64,000 bases of DNA from Alphaproteobacteria bacterium (GTDB lineage Bacteria; Pseudomonadota; Alphaproteobacteria; Micavibrionales; Micavibrionaceae), in NCBI GenBank assembly GCA_021775955.1, contig JAJFGU010000022.1, positions 1 to 64,000 of the forward strand. Reading direction: 5' to 3'. The position numbers and the translations under genes are program-made. The notes below the pieces were generated by a model that was not told the DNA's origin, made no database searches, and worked only from the letters and a program-made list of their open reading frames with translations. How positions within the stretch are numbered: position 1 is the first letter of the stretch; each line of letters begins with the position of its first letter. Positions 52,045 through 64,000 of the stretch are shown in pieces.

Positions 52045-52278
52045 ATGGAAAATGACGATAAACACGCCCGCCTGAGTGACCGCATTCTTTCCGCCATGGA
52101 ATTGGCTTTGGAACAAGAAGACATACAAATAGCGGAAATCCTGACCAATGCGCTGGATATGTCCATGACCCGCAATGCCGGCGGCGGCGATTTTGTTGAG
52201 CGCCGTGATTATTCCCCGGCAATGGAAGCCGCTATGGCCCGCCTGCATGAGCTTCAGGACAAAGCCAAAAGCGCTTAA
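52045..52278 (+). CDS. small conserved-looking protein, unknown function
   Basis: A 77-residue acidic protein. SDRILSAMELALEQEDIQIAEILTNALDMSMTR, residues about 11-43, is a helical core, followed by GGGDFVERRDYSPAMEAAMARL. AGGAGAG lies upstream of the ATG, a good ribosome-binding site. It faces ligA tail to tail with seven bases between. Similar short proteins exist in alphaproteobacteria, but no function is known to me. Confidence 0.7.
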   Translation: MENDDKHARLSDRILSAMELALEQEDIQIAEILTNALDMSMTRNAGGGDFVERRDYSPAMEAAMARLHELQDKAKSA

Positions 52279-52285
52279 AGCCGGC

Positions 52286-56025
<3,740 letters not shown>

Positions 56026-56036
56026 TCTCTTTTTCG

Positions 56037-56852
56037 CTATCCTGATCCGAAGAGTGATTCAACCGTCTTGTCTACCCAGCCGCGATCATCGTCCAGGCTC
56101 TTTCTTGCCTCCGGATCAAGCAAACCGTAGCTGCGCTTGTACCACTTGTTACCCGGATAGTTGTGGCCCAAAACCGCCGCCACGCGCAACGCCTCTTGCT
56201 TAAGGCCAATCACAAGATAGGCCTCGACAAGGCGGTGCAGAGCTTCGGGCGTATGTGTAGTCGTCTGATAATCCCTGATAACAACCCGGAACCGATTGAT
56301 AGCAGCATTGACGTTATTGCGACCCAGATAATAGCGCCCAACCTCCATTTCTTTGCCGGCAAGATGATCGAGTGTCAGATCACGCTTGAGCTTGGCATCG
56401 CGCGTATAGCGGCTTTCGGGGAAGCGCCGGATCAGCGTTTCCATGGAGTTTAGCGCTTCCTGTGTCATGGCCTGGTCGCGGCGAACATCTGATATCTGCT
56501 CATAGAAGCTAAGAGCCCGCAGATAATGCGCATAGACCACATCCTTATGACCGGGATGAAGCTCGACAAAACGATCGAGAGCCAAAACGGCCTCATCATA
56601 ACGCTGACCCTGATAAGAGGCAAAAGCCGCCATCAGCTGTGATTGCGTTGCCCATTGGGAATACGGATGCTGGCGCTCGACCTCCTCGAAATACTGAGTT
56701 GCCTCAACATAGTTCTTCTCATCCAGCGCGCGCGCAGCCTTGTTGTACAGGACATCGGCATCTTCCGCATCCTTGTATTGCTTGTCATCGCTCGAGCCGC
56801 AAGCGGCGAGCAAGAGAACGACGGCCAGAGATAGCAGAAATTTTGAGGGCAT
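56037..56852 (-). CDS. bamD: BamD, outer membrane assembly lipoprotein
   Basis: A 271-residue lipoprotein with lipobox LLAACGSS near residue 18 and five TPR-like repeats (ALDEKNYVEATQYFEEVERQHPYSQWATQSQLM, about residues 42-74, then further repeats). It is an essential part of the BAM machine that inserts outer membrane proteins. I chose ATG 56852, six bases after GGAG, over two in-frame ATGs at 56858 and 56864. It lies between lpxC and recN, as usual in alphaproteobacteria. Confidence 0.94.
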   Translation of the reverse strand: MPSKFLLSLAVVLLLAACGSSDDKQYKDAEDADVLYNKAARALDEKNYVEATQYFEEVERQHPYSQWATQSQLMAAFASYQGQRYDEAVLALDRFVELHPGHKDVVYAHYLRALSFYEQISDVRRDQAMTQEALNSMETLIRRFPESRYTRDAKLKRDLTLDHLAGKEMEVGRYYLGRNNVNAAINRFRVVIRDYQTTTHTPEALHRLVEAYLVIGLKQEALRVAAVLGHNYPGNKWYKRSYGLLDPEARKSLDDDRGWVDKTVESLFGSG

Positions 56853-56964
56853 AAACATCTCCATATTTTCGAATGCTTACTTATATAGATAAACAGTTCG
56901 GACGGATAAAGAAAGATGTTACGAAGAGTTATGCCAAGGAAGTATGCGGCCCGGAACGCTTAGG

Positions 56965-57891
56965 CTAAGCCGTGGCCAGAACCTGCATCGATTCCGCCGG
57001 CTCTTCATGGGGAATATCGCCGGCTTCGGTTTCACCAAAGACATCGACCATTTCCCAGTTGCTCTCATCGGCAAACAAAGCCTTCAAAATAGCGTTGTTC
57101 ATGGCATGACCGGCTTTGGAGCCTTCATAGGTGCCCAGAATCGGCCCACCGGCCAGATACAAATCGCCAATGGCATCGAGAATTTTATGACGAATGAACT
57201 CATCAGAATGACGCAAACCATCAGGGTTCAGCACGCTTTCCTGGTCGAGCAGGATCGCATTGTCCAGTGACCCACCCAGCGCCAGCCCCTGCGAGCGCAT
57301 CCAGTGCACTTCATGCAGGAAGCCGAATGTTCTGGAATCAGCGATGTCGTGCTTGAAATTGCCGTTCAGAAGCTGCGTCTCATAGCGCTGATTACCAATA
57401 TCGGGATGGTCGAAATCAATCTCGCCGCCAAAAAAGCTGCCCTTGGCAGGCGTGAGGCGCACGGTTTTGCCGTCTTGTTCAACCGTGACTTCTTTGAGGA
57501 CCTTAATCGCACGGCGCGGCAAGACCTGAGGAGCAATACCAACCTCTTCGATCAGCTTTACAAATGGCATCGCGCTGCCATCCATCACCGGTACTTCCGG
57601 CCCGTCCAGCTCGACAACCGCATTATCAATGCCGCAGCCGCGCATAGCCGCCATCAAATGCTCAATCGTACCGATGGTAACGCCGTTTTGATTGCCAATC
57701 ACGGTGCAAAGCTGCGTATCAACCACATGACTCCAGAGCGCCGGAATCACGTTATCGCCGTCGGTAATATCCACTCTCATAAAGACAATACCGTGATCGG
57801 CCCTAGCAGGCCTGATCGTCATGGTGATGTCCTTACCGGAATGGAGCCCTACGCCCTGGCAGGTGATCGGTGAAGTTAACGTCTGTTGCAT
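56965..57891 (-). CDS. lpxC: LpxC, UDP-3-O-acyl-GlcNAc deacetylase
   Basis: A zinc enzyme (308 aa) catalysing the committed step of lipid A synthesis. QQTLTSPITCQGVGLHSGKDI begins the protein. Zinc and catalytic residues lie in GTIEHLMAAM, DEFIRHKILDAIGDLYLAG and GHAMNNAILKAL. I chose ATG 57891, since the open frame further upstream lacks homology. The presence of LpxC shows a Gram-negative envelope with LPS. It follows ftsZ after a 686-base repeat-containing gap. Confidence 0.96.
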   Translation of the reverse strand: MQQTLTSPITCQGVGLHSGKDITMTIRPARADHGIVFMRVDITDGDNVIPALWSHVVDTQLCTVIGNQNGVTIGTIEHLMAAMRGCGIDNAVVELDGPEVPVMDGSAMPFVKLIEEVGIAPQVLPRRAIKVLKEVTVEQDGKTVRLTPAKGSFFGGEIDFDHPDIGNQRYETQLLNGNFKHDIADSRTFGFLHEVHWMRSQGLALGGSLDNAILLDQESVLNPDGLRHSDEFIRHKILDAIGDLYLAGGPILGTYEGSKAGHAMNNAILKALFADESNWEMVDVFGETEAGDIPHEEPAESMQVLATA

Positions 57892-58272
57892 AGTATCCCG
57901 CAGCCTTATTCGTATTTTTCCTGATTTCAATATATAAGACCCTGCCTTTCCAAACAAATCACGCTTTGTTGCGTTTTGTTACATGAGCGCATAAAAAATA
58001 TCCGGTCAAAACAGGCCCGGTTTTTGTCCCATAAACCCTTGAGTTGAAAGGAAAAACTCCGGACTATCCAATTCGTTTTGCCGGATTTTTTGAAAACCAT
58101 ACAAGCCATTGATTTAGAAGCGTTATTCGAGTTACCGAGTCCGTTCCGCCTTCGCTGCGCTTCGGCGCGACAGGTCCTTGTTTTTGGAGGGAGTGGGTCC
58201 CCTCTCCTTTCTCCTGCGCGCATTACGCCCATCCCTTCAGTTTGTTTCACAGTCATGGTTTTCAACCTCATT

Positions 58273-58346
58273 GTCATTGCGAGGAGGCAACTTGCCCGAC
58301 GTGGCAATCTAGAAGACTGGATTGCTTCGCGTTCGCTCGCAATGAC
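58273..58346. repeat. dispersed palindromic element with GTCATTGCGA ends
   Basis: A 74-base element with perfect 10-bp ends (GTCATTGCGA at 58273 and its complement ending 58346). An inner GGCAACTTGCC hairpin is visible. It is the same class as the element at 31475-31575. Confidence 0.72.
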
Positions 58347-58445
58347 GGTATTTCTGTCTTCGTTTTTCATCGCATCAGTATAGGAAAAAAAGCATATTTT
58401 GTCAAGGTTTTTGGGCCACGAATGCACGAAAAACCACCCTAACCC

Positions 58446-58521
58446 GTCACCCCGGCGAAAGCCGGGGCCTATCGGCAAGAGTATTGTAGTCACAATGGAT
58501 CCCGGCCTGCGCCGGGATGAC
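58446..58521. repeat. GTCACCCCGGCGAAAGCCGGGG-type palindromic repeat
   Basis: A 76-base element with a strong left hairpin (CCCCGGCGAAAGCCGGGG) and a right hairpin (TCCCGGCCTGCGCCGGGA), bounded by GTCAC and GATGAC. Similar repeats are common in proteobacterial intergenic DNA. It directly precedes the ftsZ terminator. Confidence 0.72.
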
Positions 58522-58527
58522 AAATAA

Positions 58528-58553
58528 AAGGGCTCCTAAAACAAGGAGCCCTT
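58528..58553 (-). terminator. ftsZ terminator
   Basis: A 10-bp stem (AAGGGCTCCT with its complement) around a six-base loop lies 25 bases after the ftsZ stop and is followed on the minus strand by TTTTATTTG. Confidence 0.8.
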
Positions 58554-58577
58554 AACCAATGGAGGGTTGGTTATTCG

Positions 58578-60431
58578 TTAATTGGCTTGTCTGCGCAAGA
58601 AGGCCGGGATATCAAGCTCGCTTTCGCCTTCCACCGCTTTGCCCGCAGGAGCGTCAATATTGAGCCGCCCTTGTGAAGGCGCAGCCGGGGCTGCCTGGCC
58701 GCCGTAATTCTGATCGCGTCCCTGAGGTTGCGGCGCTGCATGACCACCACCGGCCAAATCTTCTTTTAGGCCCTCGATATGTTGCTGCACCGATCCGGTG
58801 ATACGCTCAAACAAGGATGGAGAACGCGTTTTCGGACCCGTTGGCAATTTGGGCGGGTTGAGCTGTAGACCCGGCGCAGAGGACGCAGCAGGTGGCGCTG
58901 CCTGATTCTGGATTTGAGGCTGCGTTTGCGGTTGCACCTGTGTCTGGGGCTGCACTTGCGGCTGTGTCTGAAACTGCGGTTGTTGCTGTTGCGCATGCGC
59001 GCCATGGAAATTCGAAATATGCGGACCGACCCCGGCTGCCGCGACATGACCTTCGACCTCGACCGGAGCGGGCGGGATAAAAGAATCCTTATACCGCGCG
59101 CCTCGTAAGGCCGTATTCTGCGGGAGTTCGCCGCCGCCCTGTACAACTTCAGCAACAAATTCCTGCTGCTCAAACATGTCGGATTCAGGTTCTTGCCCTA
59201 CAACCACTTCGGCCTGTACGACCTGCGCGACCTCAACCTGCACCTGCGGTTGAACCGGCGGCGCACTTACTCCACGGGCCGGCGCGGTAATACTGCGTAC
59301 AGCGTCAGCACCGGTCAGAGCAGAGATTGCGGTTTCAGCCACCGCGCGCGCGGGGCGCACCTCAACTTTCATTTCGGTATTGGGTGTGGCGCGCTCCAGT
59401 GTTCTATTGCCGCCAACGTCAATTCTAACGCTGCCGTCGCCGGAGCCTGTTTTCTTCTCGGATTCTTTTTCAATGCCCGTGGCAACGATAGAAACCCGCA
59501 TCCGCCCATCGAGCTCTTCGTCGAAGGTGGCACCGAAAATAATATTAGCCGAGGAATCAACTTCGTCGCGAATCCTGTTACACGCCTCATCGGCCTCGAA
59601 CAACGTCATATCATAACCGCCAGTGACATTGATGATCACGCCATGCGCGCCCTTCATCGAGATGTCATCGAGCAGCGGATTGTTAATCGCGGCCTCGGCG
59701 GCCTCGATCGCGCGTTTGTCGCCGGACGCCTCACCGGTTCCCATCATCGCCTTGCCCATCTCCAGCATCGCGGTGCGGATATCGGCAAAATCGAGATTAA
59801 CAAGACCGGGACGAACCATGAGATCGGTCACGCCGCGCACACCGGATTGCAAAACGCTGTCGGCCATTTTAAAGGCTTCGGCAAAGGTGGTTTTTTCATT
59901 GGCAACGCGGAATAGGTTTTGATTGGGAATCACAATGAGGGTGTCAACATAGCCCTGCATTTCCTGAATACCCTTTTCAGCCTGCTCCATACGGTGTGCA
60001 CCTTCGAAATGAAAAGGCTTGGTCACAACGCCGACAGTAAGAATTCCTTTTTCGCGGCAGGCTTTGGCAATCACCGGCGCAGCGCCGGTTCCTGTGCCAC
60101 CGCCCATACCGGCCGTAACAAAGGCCATATTCGAGCCTTCGAGATACTGCATCACGTCATCGAGCGTTTCTTCGGCTGCGGCCTGGCCTATCTCGGGACG
60201 CGAGCCTGCGCCAAGACCGCCAGTGACCGTGCCGCCAAGCTGCACGGTGCTATCGGACAAGGAGCCCTGGAGCGCTTGTGCGTCGGTGTTGCACACGACG
60301 AACTCGCAGCCCTCAAGGCCGGATGAAATCATATTGTTGACGGCATTTCCACCGGCACCCCCGACCCCCAAAACGGTAATCTTGGGTGAGAGCTTCTGAA
60401 CTTCGGTAGGTTGCATTTTGATATTGATCAT
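58578..60431 (-). CDS. ftsZ: FtsZ, cell division tubulin homologue
   Basis: A 617-residue GTPase forming the division ring. [17 protein letters not shown] and the tubulin signature [13 protein letters not shown] are in the N-terminal domain; [22 protein letters not shown]-type sequence ends the core near residue 325. A very long linker (about 330-590) rich in Val, Gln and Pro follows, including a run of [11 protein letters not shown] repeats. The C-terminal peptide [13 protein letters not shown] binds FtsA and other partners. The linker is much longer than in E. coli, as in several alphaproteobacteria. ATG 60431 chosen; the gene follows ftsA by 288 bases. Confidence 0.96.
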   Translation of the reverse strand: MINIKMQPTEVQKLSPKITVLGVGGAGGNAVNNMISSGLEGCEFVVCNTDAQALQGSLSDSTVQLGGTVTGGLGAGSRPEIGQAAAEETLDDVMQYLEGSNMAFVTAGMGGGTGTGAAPVIAKACREKGILTVGVVTKPFHFEGAHRMEQAEKGIQEMQGYVDTLIVIPNQNLFRVANEKTTFAEAFKMADSVLQSGVRGVTDLMVRPGLVNLDFADIRTAMLEMGKAMMGTGEASGDKRAIEAAEAAINNPLLDDISMKGAHGVIINVTGGYDMTLFEADEACNRIRDEVDSSANIIFGATFDEELDGRMRVSIVATGIEKESEKKTGSGDGSVRIDVGGNRTLERATPNTEMKVEVRPARAVAETAISALTGADAVRSITAPARGVSAPPVQPQVQVEVAQVVQAEVVVGQEPESDMFEQQEFVAEVVQGGGELPQNTALRGARYKDSFIPPAPVEVEGHVAAAGVGPHISNFHGAHAQQQQPQFQTQPQVQPQTQVQPQTQPQIQNQAAPPAASSAPGLQLNPPKLPTGPKTRSPSLFERITGSVQQHIEGLKEDLAGGGHAAPQPQGRDQNYGGQAAPAAPSQGRLNIDAPAGKAVEGESELDIPAFLRRQAN

Positions 60432-60587
60432 GACTGGACCCCATGAGTGGCAGGACAATTTTGAGTCTATGTAAGTTTTCGCTTGTAGAAAAGAGGAAAC
60501 AGAAGCGTTCCCAAGAAGAACTGTGGATTTTTACTGATCTCATCCTAACATTTGCTAAAGGCTGGATGCAAAAGAACCCGCTAAGTG

Positions 60588-60643
60588 ACTCTTCCGATTC
60601 AGGTTTTGGACCTCAAGCACCATCTATGGTGCTGTGGAAGAGT
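60588..60643 (-). ncRNA. possible three-way-junction structure in the ftsZ leader
   Basis: Eight-base arms ACTCTTCC/GGAAGAGT (60588-60595 with 60636-60643) enclose two hairpins: a four-base stem AGGT/ACCT at 60601-60613 and a six-to-eight-base stem AGCACCAT/ATGGTGCT at 60616-60633. The arrangement folds on either strand. On the minus strand it lies 157 to 212 bases upstream of the ftsZ start, so it may be part of the ftsZ leader RNA. No known RNA class recognised. Confidence 0.4.
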
Positions 60644-60719
60644 GTTTATACAAAATATTGTGGATAATTGGGCTGGACTCTGTGTAAAACGCTAGACGGT
60701 CTTTTTAGACGCCCCCCAC

Positions 60720-61988
60720 TTACCAGTTTTCATGCAGCCAGAGCTTGGTGCGCTCCCACATCGTGCCGGGCTCAACCTGCTCCATGATATCGGCGGGCAT
60801 TTCATGTGCGCGCTCGGAAATATACGTGAGTAACCCGGCCGTGGTAGCAAAGCCGGGGCCGCTGACTGCATCGGGAAGACCGCCGAGACGAATGGGGCGG
60901 CCCAGACGCACCTGTTTATCTAGCACATGCTGCCCCAGATCACGCAGACCAGGGATTTGACTGGCGCCGCCGGTCAGAACCACGCGGCGGCCGAGCATTT
61001 GCCCGAGACCGCTGTCACTAAGCCGTGCCCGCACCATTTCAAAAATCTCCTCGGCGCGCGGCTGGATAATACCGATCAGCAGCGAGCGCGGCACGTGGTT
61101 TGGCTCATTATGATCTTCTTCGCCCAGACGCGGCACATCGATAAGCTCGCTTTCGTCGCTGCCCGAGGCCATGGCGCTGCCGTAGAGAACCTTGAGGCGC
61201 TCAGCATCCGATACCGATGTGGTCAGGCCCTTGGCGATATCGCTGGTGACATGCATACCGCCAACGGGGATGGCATCGCTATAGATCAAAACCCCGCCAT
61301 GAAAGACCGCCACTGAGGTCACGCCACCGCCGATATCGATGACGGTGCAGCCCAAATCCATCTCATCTTCGACCAAAGAGGCCAGCCCGGCCGCATAAGG
61401 CGAGAGACAAAAGGCAGTGATATCGAGATGCGAACGCTCAATACAGGTCGCAAGATTGCGCAAAGCGTTCATATCGCCGGTGACAACATGAATATCGACC
61501 TGCATTTTCTGGCCGAACATGCCGCGCGGCTCACGAATACCGTTATGTCCATCAATTTTATAACCGACAGGAATGGTGTGGATCAGTTCCTGATCGGCGC
61601 CGATGACTTTTTCCTGCGCCTTGACTAGCGCACGACGTACATCATTATCGGTCACCTCCTGGCCCATAATCTGTACTTCCGCGGCATCCCCCGTAGAGCG
61701 GGCATGAACACCGGGAAGATTAACGATCACTTCGCGCAGGGGGTAGCCCTTCATCACATCGGCGGCCATGTTCTCCGCCGTGTGCACCGTATGGCGGATC
61801 GCGGCTTCGGCTTCCCTGAGGTCGACAATCGTACCGTTTTTGACCCCCTGTGATGCCTGATGACCAACCCCCACCACCTCGAAATTGCCTTCGTCGTCAA
61901 CGACGCGGCCAATGAAACAGGCGGTTTTGGCGCTGCCGATATCCAGCGCCGCCAAAAGAGATCCTCTGGGTTTATATTTCTGCTTCAT
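60720..61988 (-). CDS. ftsA: FtsA, actin-like division protein
   Basis: A 422-residue protein that anchors FtsZ to the membrane. LLAALDIGSAKTACFIGRV is the first phosphate motif, CTVIDIGGGVTSVAVFHGG the second, RRVVLTGGASQIPGLRDL the adenosine motif. The C-terminus (GTMWERTKLWLHENW) is the amphipathic membrane-targeting helix. It follows ftsQ by five bases in the operon ddl-ftsQ-ftsA. Confidence 0.96.
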   Translation of the reverse strand: MKQKYKPRGSLLAALDIGSAKTACFIGRVVDDEGNFEVVGVGHQASQGVKNGTIVDLREAEAAIRHTVHTAENMAADVMKGYPLREVIVNLPGVHARSTGDAAEVQIMGQEVTDNDVRRALVKAQEKVIGADQELIHTIPVGYKIDGHNGIREPRGMFGQKMQVDIHVVTGDMNALRNLATCIERSHLDITAFCLSPYAAGLASLVEDEMDLGCTVIDIGGGVTSVAVFHGGVLIYSDAIPVGGMHVTSDIAKGLTTSVSDAERLKVLYGSAMASGSDESELIDVPRLGEEDHNEPNHVPRSLLIGIIQPRAEEIFEMVRARLSDSGLGQMLGRRVVLTGGASQIPGLRDLGQHVLDKQVRLGRPIRLGGLPDAVSGPGFATTAGLLTYISERAHEMPADIMEQVEPGTMWERTKLWLHENW

Positions 61989-61993
61989 AGTTT

Positions 61994-62848
61994 CTAAATA
62001 TTATTCCCGGTTTTAAGACCCGCCTTGTATTCCTGAACCTTGCCGGGCCGGGTGCGAACCACAATACGGTCAGTTTTACGCAAATCAACGCTGACAATAT
62101 CCTTATCGAGCAAGCCGTCTTCTTCCTGCGCCACGGCCAGCCGGCGCAAAGCAAAGCCAATATCATCTTCAGGCAGTTTTACGGCTGTGCCATCTTCCAG
62201 TTTCAAATCCCAGCGTCGGTTGCCGACCCGGCTGGCGCTTTGCACGCGCTTTGCCAGCTCACTTTCTACTTTGAGCAAACTGATAAGCTCCGGCGCATGC
62301 TCCGGCGCCCTTGTGCCGACAATAATAATCAAATCCTTAAAGCGTTTCAGGTTGTGATCGGTCAGAACCTCGCCTTCGGAATCAATCAGGCGCAGTTTTT
62401 TATCCTTTTGCCATAGGGCTAATGGTCTGCGCTCCTCCAGACCAATATAGATGGTATCGGGCAAGCGCCGCTCGATATGGGCCGCCTTGACCCATGTGAT
62501 TTTCTCAATCAGCTGCTGCGCCTCTTTGGGGTTAAAAGAAAACAGCGGATCGCCCTTTTCGATATTGATGATGGCTTTTAGAACATCGGGATCGCTGTTG
62601 ACCCGCCCTTCCACCAGAATATTGCGCACCGAAAACCCCATATCGGCACTCAAGCTTAAAGTGCTCTGCTTGGTCCAGTCGGCGGTTTTGATATCGGCAT
62701 CACTGAGAAAAAACCAGGCGCCGAGCCAACCCACAAAAACCATAACCCCAAGCCCCATGCCAAAGCGCCGCAGCCAGGCCTGAACAACAACCATCTTTCC
62801 TTTGCGGCGCTTGTTGAGTGTGCTGCGTCTGGTTCCTCTTTTAGCCAT
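61994..62848 (-). CDS. ftsQ: FtsQ, division protein
   Basis: A 284-residue bitopic protein. A basic N-terminal tail (KRGTRRSTLNKRRKGKM) is followed by one TM (GMGLGVMVFVGWLGAWFFL) and a POTRA domain (SVRNILVEGRVNSDPDVLKAII onward), then the beta-domain (GLEERRPLALWQKDKKLRLID). It is a core divisome scaffold in the periplasm. Its ATG lies directly after the ddl stop with no gap. Confidence 0.95.
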   Translation of the reverse strand: MAKRGTRRSTLNKRRKGKMVVVQAWLRRFGMGLGVMVFVGWLGAWFFLSDADIKTADWTKQSTLSLSADMGFSVRNILVEGRVNSDPDVLKAIINIEKGDPLFSFNPKEAQQLIEKITWVKAAHIERRLPDTIYIGLEERRPLALWQKDKKLRLIDSEGEVLTDHNLKRFKDLIIIVGTRAPEHAPELISLLKVESELAKRVQSASRVGNRRWDLKLEDGTAVKLPEDDIGFALRRLAVAQEEDGLLDKDIVSVDLRKTDRIVVRTRPGKVQEYKAGLKTGNNI

Positions 62849-64000
62849 CTATAACGGCCTCCTTAGCAGACGCGCACCCATCGGCACCGGGTCTTTCGGC
62901 AATCTGCGCCCGCGGGCGTAGGTCAAAGCCTCTTCAATTAATGCGCTCATGAAATCGGTAAACAGTACCTTCTCTTCCGCCGCTTCCCAGAGGAAATAGC
63001 CAAACGAGCCAGGAATGGGATTAACCTCGTTCATCCAGATCTCACCGCTTTTGCTATCACCGATAAAATCAATGCGCGGCGCGCCGGTGCCGCCGATAGA
63101 GTCAAACATCTTAACTGCCCAGTTGCGAATATTGTCTTCCATATTTTTATCAAGCTTGGGGTTGAGCTCCCGGGTTAAAGATAACATACCTTCGCTGATT
63201 TGCCCTGGCTGTTTGGTGCCACCAGACTTGCCTGTTTTGTTATCGCCGCCGGAAAGATATTTCTGTTTAAAATCAAGCAATTCATCAACCGCTTTGGGCC
63301 TTTCAATTGCTGACGTTTTTGTTTCACGTGAAAAACTTGAAGTTGCCACGTTGTATTCCACAAGGTTTTGCACAAAAGGCTCCACAATGGCCGTATCGTC
63401 ATATTCAAACACGCTGGGCAGGCTGGCGCTGATTTCATCAATATTCTCGGCTTTGGCCACGCCGATGGAGCTACCCAGATGCGAAGGCTTGACGATGCAG
63501 GGAAAACCAACATCCTTGACCAACGCTTGGAGTTCTTCTTTCGGGATCAGATAACCCTCATCCGGGCGGCGCAAAACCGCATAAGGCAAAACAGGAATAT
63601 CGAGGCTTTTCAAAAGATGTTTGGTTGCAACCTTATCCATCAAAAGCGATGTGGCCATCGTCCGCATGCCGGTATAGGGAACGCCTGCTGTTTCAAACAA
63701 CCCCTGAAAACCACCATCCTCGCCGATTAAACCGTGAAAAGCGGGAATGGCGACATCAAATTCGACGGATCTACCACCACCGAGCAAAGAGGATTTACGG
63801 GGAAGCAGGACGCCTTTGCCGGTTGGGGTCACATCCAAGGTCACCGCTTGCGTCTTTTTCAGATTATTTGCATCCAGCAGGTAGTTTTCGCGTTTTCGCA
63901 GCACATCGCCGGTCAACCAGCGCCCATCCGGGGTTATATAGACCGGAAAGGCCTCATAGCGGCTCTGATCAATGGCCTGCATAGTCTGCAGACCGGTGAC
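62849..64000 (-). CDS. ddl: D-alanine--D-alanine ligase, N-terminus beyond the window edge
   Basis: At least 383 codons of an ATP-grasp ligase that makes the D-Ala-D-Ala dipeptide for peptidoglycan. FHGLIGEDGGFQGLFETAGVPYTG, GFPCIVKPSHLGSSIGVAKA and PRIDFIGDSKSGEIWMNEVNPIPGS are conserved. The frame is open to the window edge (preceded by VTGLQTM), and the usual glycine-rich start (GGxSxEH) is missing, so the true start lies outside. Odd: an insertion of about 75 residues (FSRETKTSAIERPKAVDELL to TKQPGQISEGML, about 240-310) interrupts the usual sequence near the omega-loop region. Confidence 0.93.
   Translation of the reverse strand, partial: VTGLQTMQAIDQSRYEAFPVYITPDGRWLTGDVLRKRENYLLDANNLKKTQAVTLDVTPTGKGVLLPRKSSLLGGGRSVEFDVAIPAFHGLIGEDGGFQGLFETAGVPYTGMRTMATSLLMDKVATKHLLKSLDIPVLPYAVLRRPDEGYLIPKEELQALVKDVGFPCIVKPSHLGSSIGVAKAENIDEISASLPSVFEYDDTAIVEPFVQNLVEYNVATSSFSRETKTSAIERPKAVDELLDFKQKYLSGGDNKTGKSGGTKQPGQISEGMLSLTRELNPKLDKNMEDNIRNWAVKMFDSIGGTGAPRIDFIGDSKSGEIWMNEVNPIPGSFGYFLWEAAEEKVLFTDFMSALIEEALTYARGRRLPKDPVPMGARLLRRPL

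Larger units (their letters stand above)
57892..58577. other. 686-base gap between ftsZ and lpxC with repeats and a terminator
   Basis: No convincing gene is present. The gap holds two palindromic repeats (58273-58346 and 58446-58521), the ftsZ terminator (58528-58553) and, next to lpxC, the region where its promoter must lie. Open frames across the repeats are low-quality and start or end inside repeat DNA. The middle part (about 58130-58220) is GC-rich with short inverted arms and may be an older, decayed repeat. Confidence 0.6.

Noticed and set aside
58078-58442. Open frames in the ftsZ-lpxC gap
   Set aside because: They run through palindromic repeats, lack ribosome-binding sites and show no domain.
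60588-60643. Hammerhead-type ribozyme in the ftsZ leader
   Set aside because: Three-way shape is present but the CUGANGA and GAAA core bases are not.

Overview
The window joins two compositionally different stretches. Positions 1 to about 6,660 are very GC-rich. They carry a partial ATP-grasp-like gene, tdh-kbl (threonine to glycine), a MucR-type regulator fused to a histone H1-like Lys/Ala tail, tRNA-Ala(CGC), and yggT-DUF167-folD. From about 6,660 to 64,000 the base composition is close to balanced and codon choice changes abruptly. The switch lies inside the conserved 3' end of folD. It is therefore either a recombination point or an assembly chimera. Both parts look alphaproteobacterial: MucR and DUF1476/zeta-inhibitor family proteins, the 41-residue L36, the ddl-ftsQ-ftsA-ftsZ-lpxC-bamD-recN-ligA order, and a two-part PntA. 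A Rhodospirillales or Micavibrio-like host is my guess for the second part, not something I could test.

Layout of the second part: hicAB toxin-antitoxin with two operators (6.7-7.5 kb); icd (7.6-9.1 kb); an 18.4-kb podovirus-type virion module on the minus strand (9.15-27.6 kb); pyrE with an N-terminal HTH domain, then nadK (27.7-29.4 kb); purC, DUF1476, bolA and monothiol grx (29.6-31.5 kb); two small phage-like genes; the rod-shape operon mreB-mreC-mreD-mrdA-rodA (32.3-38.0 kb); rpmJ; a cNMP-binding EAL phosphodiesterase facing a CHASE2 adenylate cyclase that ends a type I secretion operon (38.4-46.7 kb); the pnt transhydrogenase operon interrupted by a gene for an unknown exported protein (46.9-51.0 kb); a lysophospholipase-like hydrolase; and the division/envelope cluster ligA to ddl (52.3-64.0 kb).

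The most interesting region is 9.15-28.65 kb. It contains intact genes for a T7-like portal, scaffold, capsid, tail tube, ejection-type protein, depolymerase tail fibre, large terminase, endolysin and 3-TM holin. I see no integrase, replication, RNA polymerase or phage early gene. The leftmost-transcribed gene has a good sigma70-type promoter (perfect -35, 17-bp spacer), and an alphaproteobacterial LexA box (GTTC-N7-GTTC) sits over the predicted start of transcription. Divergent from it is pyrE carrying a repressor-like HTH domain. Together this suggests a domesticated, SOS-controlled particle, a podovirus-type gene transfer agent or bacteriocin-like particle. A defective prophage is the main alternative.

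Cells of the second genome would use mre/mrd genes for rod shape and the fts cluster for division. They would make cAMP beside a cAMP-binding c-di-GMP phosphodiesterase, next to a type I exporter of the kind often used for adhesins.
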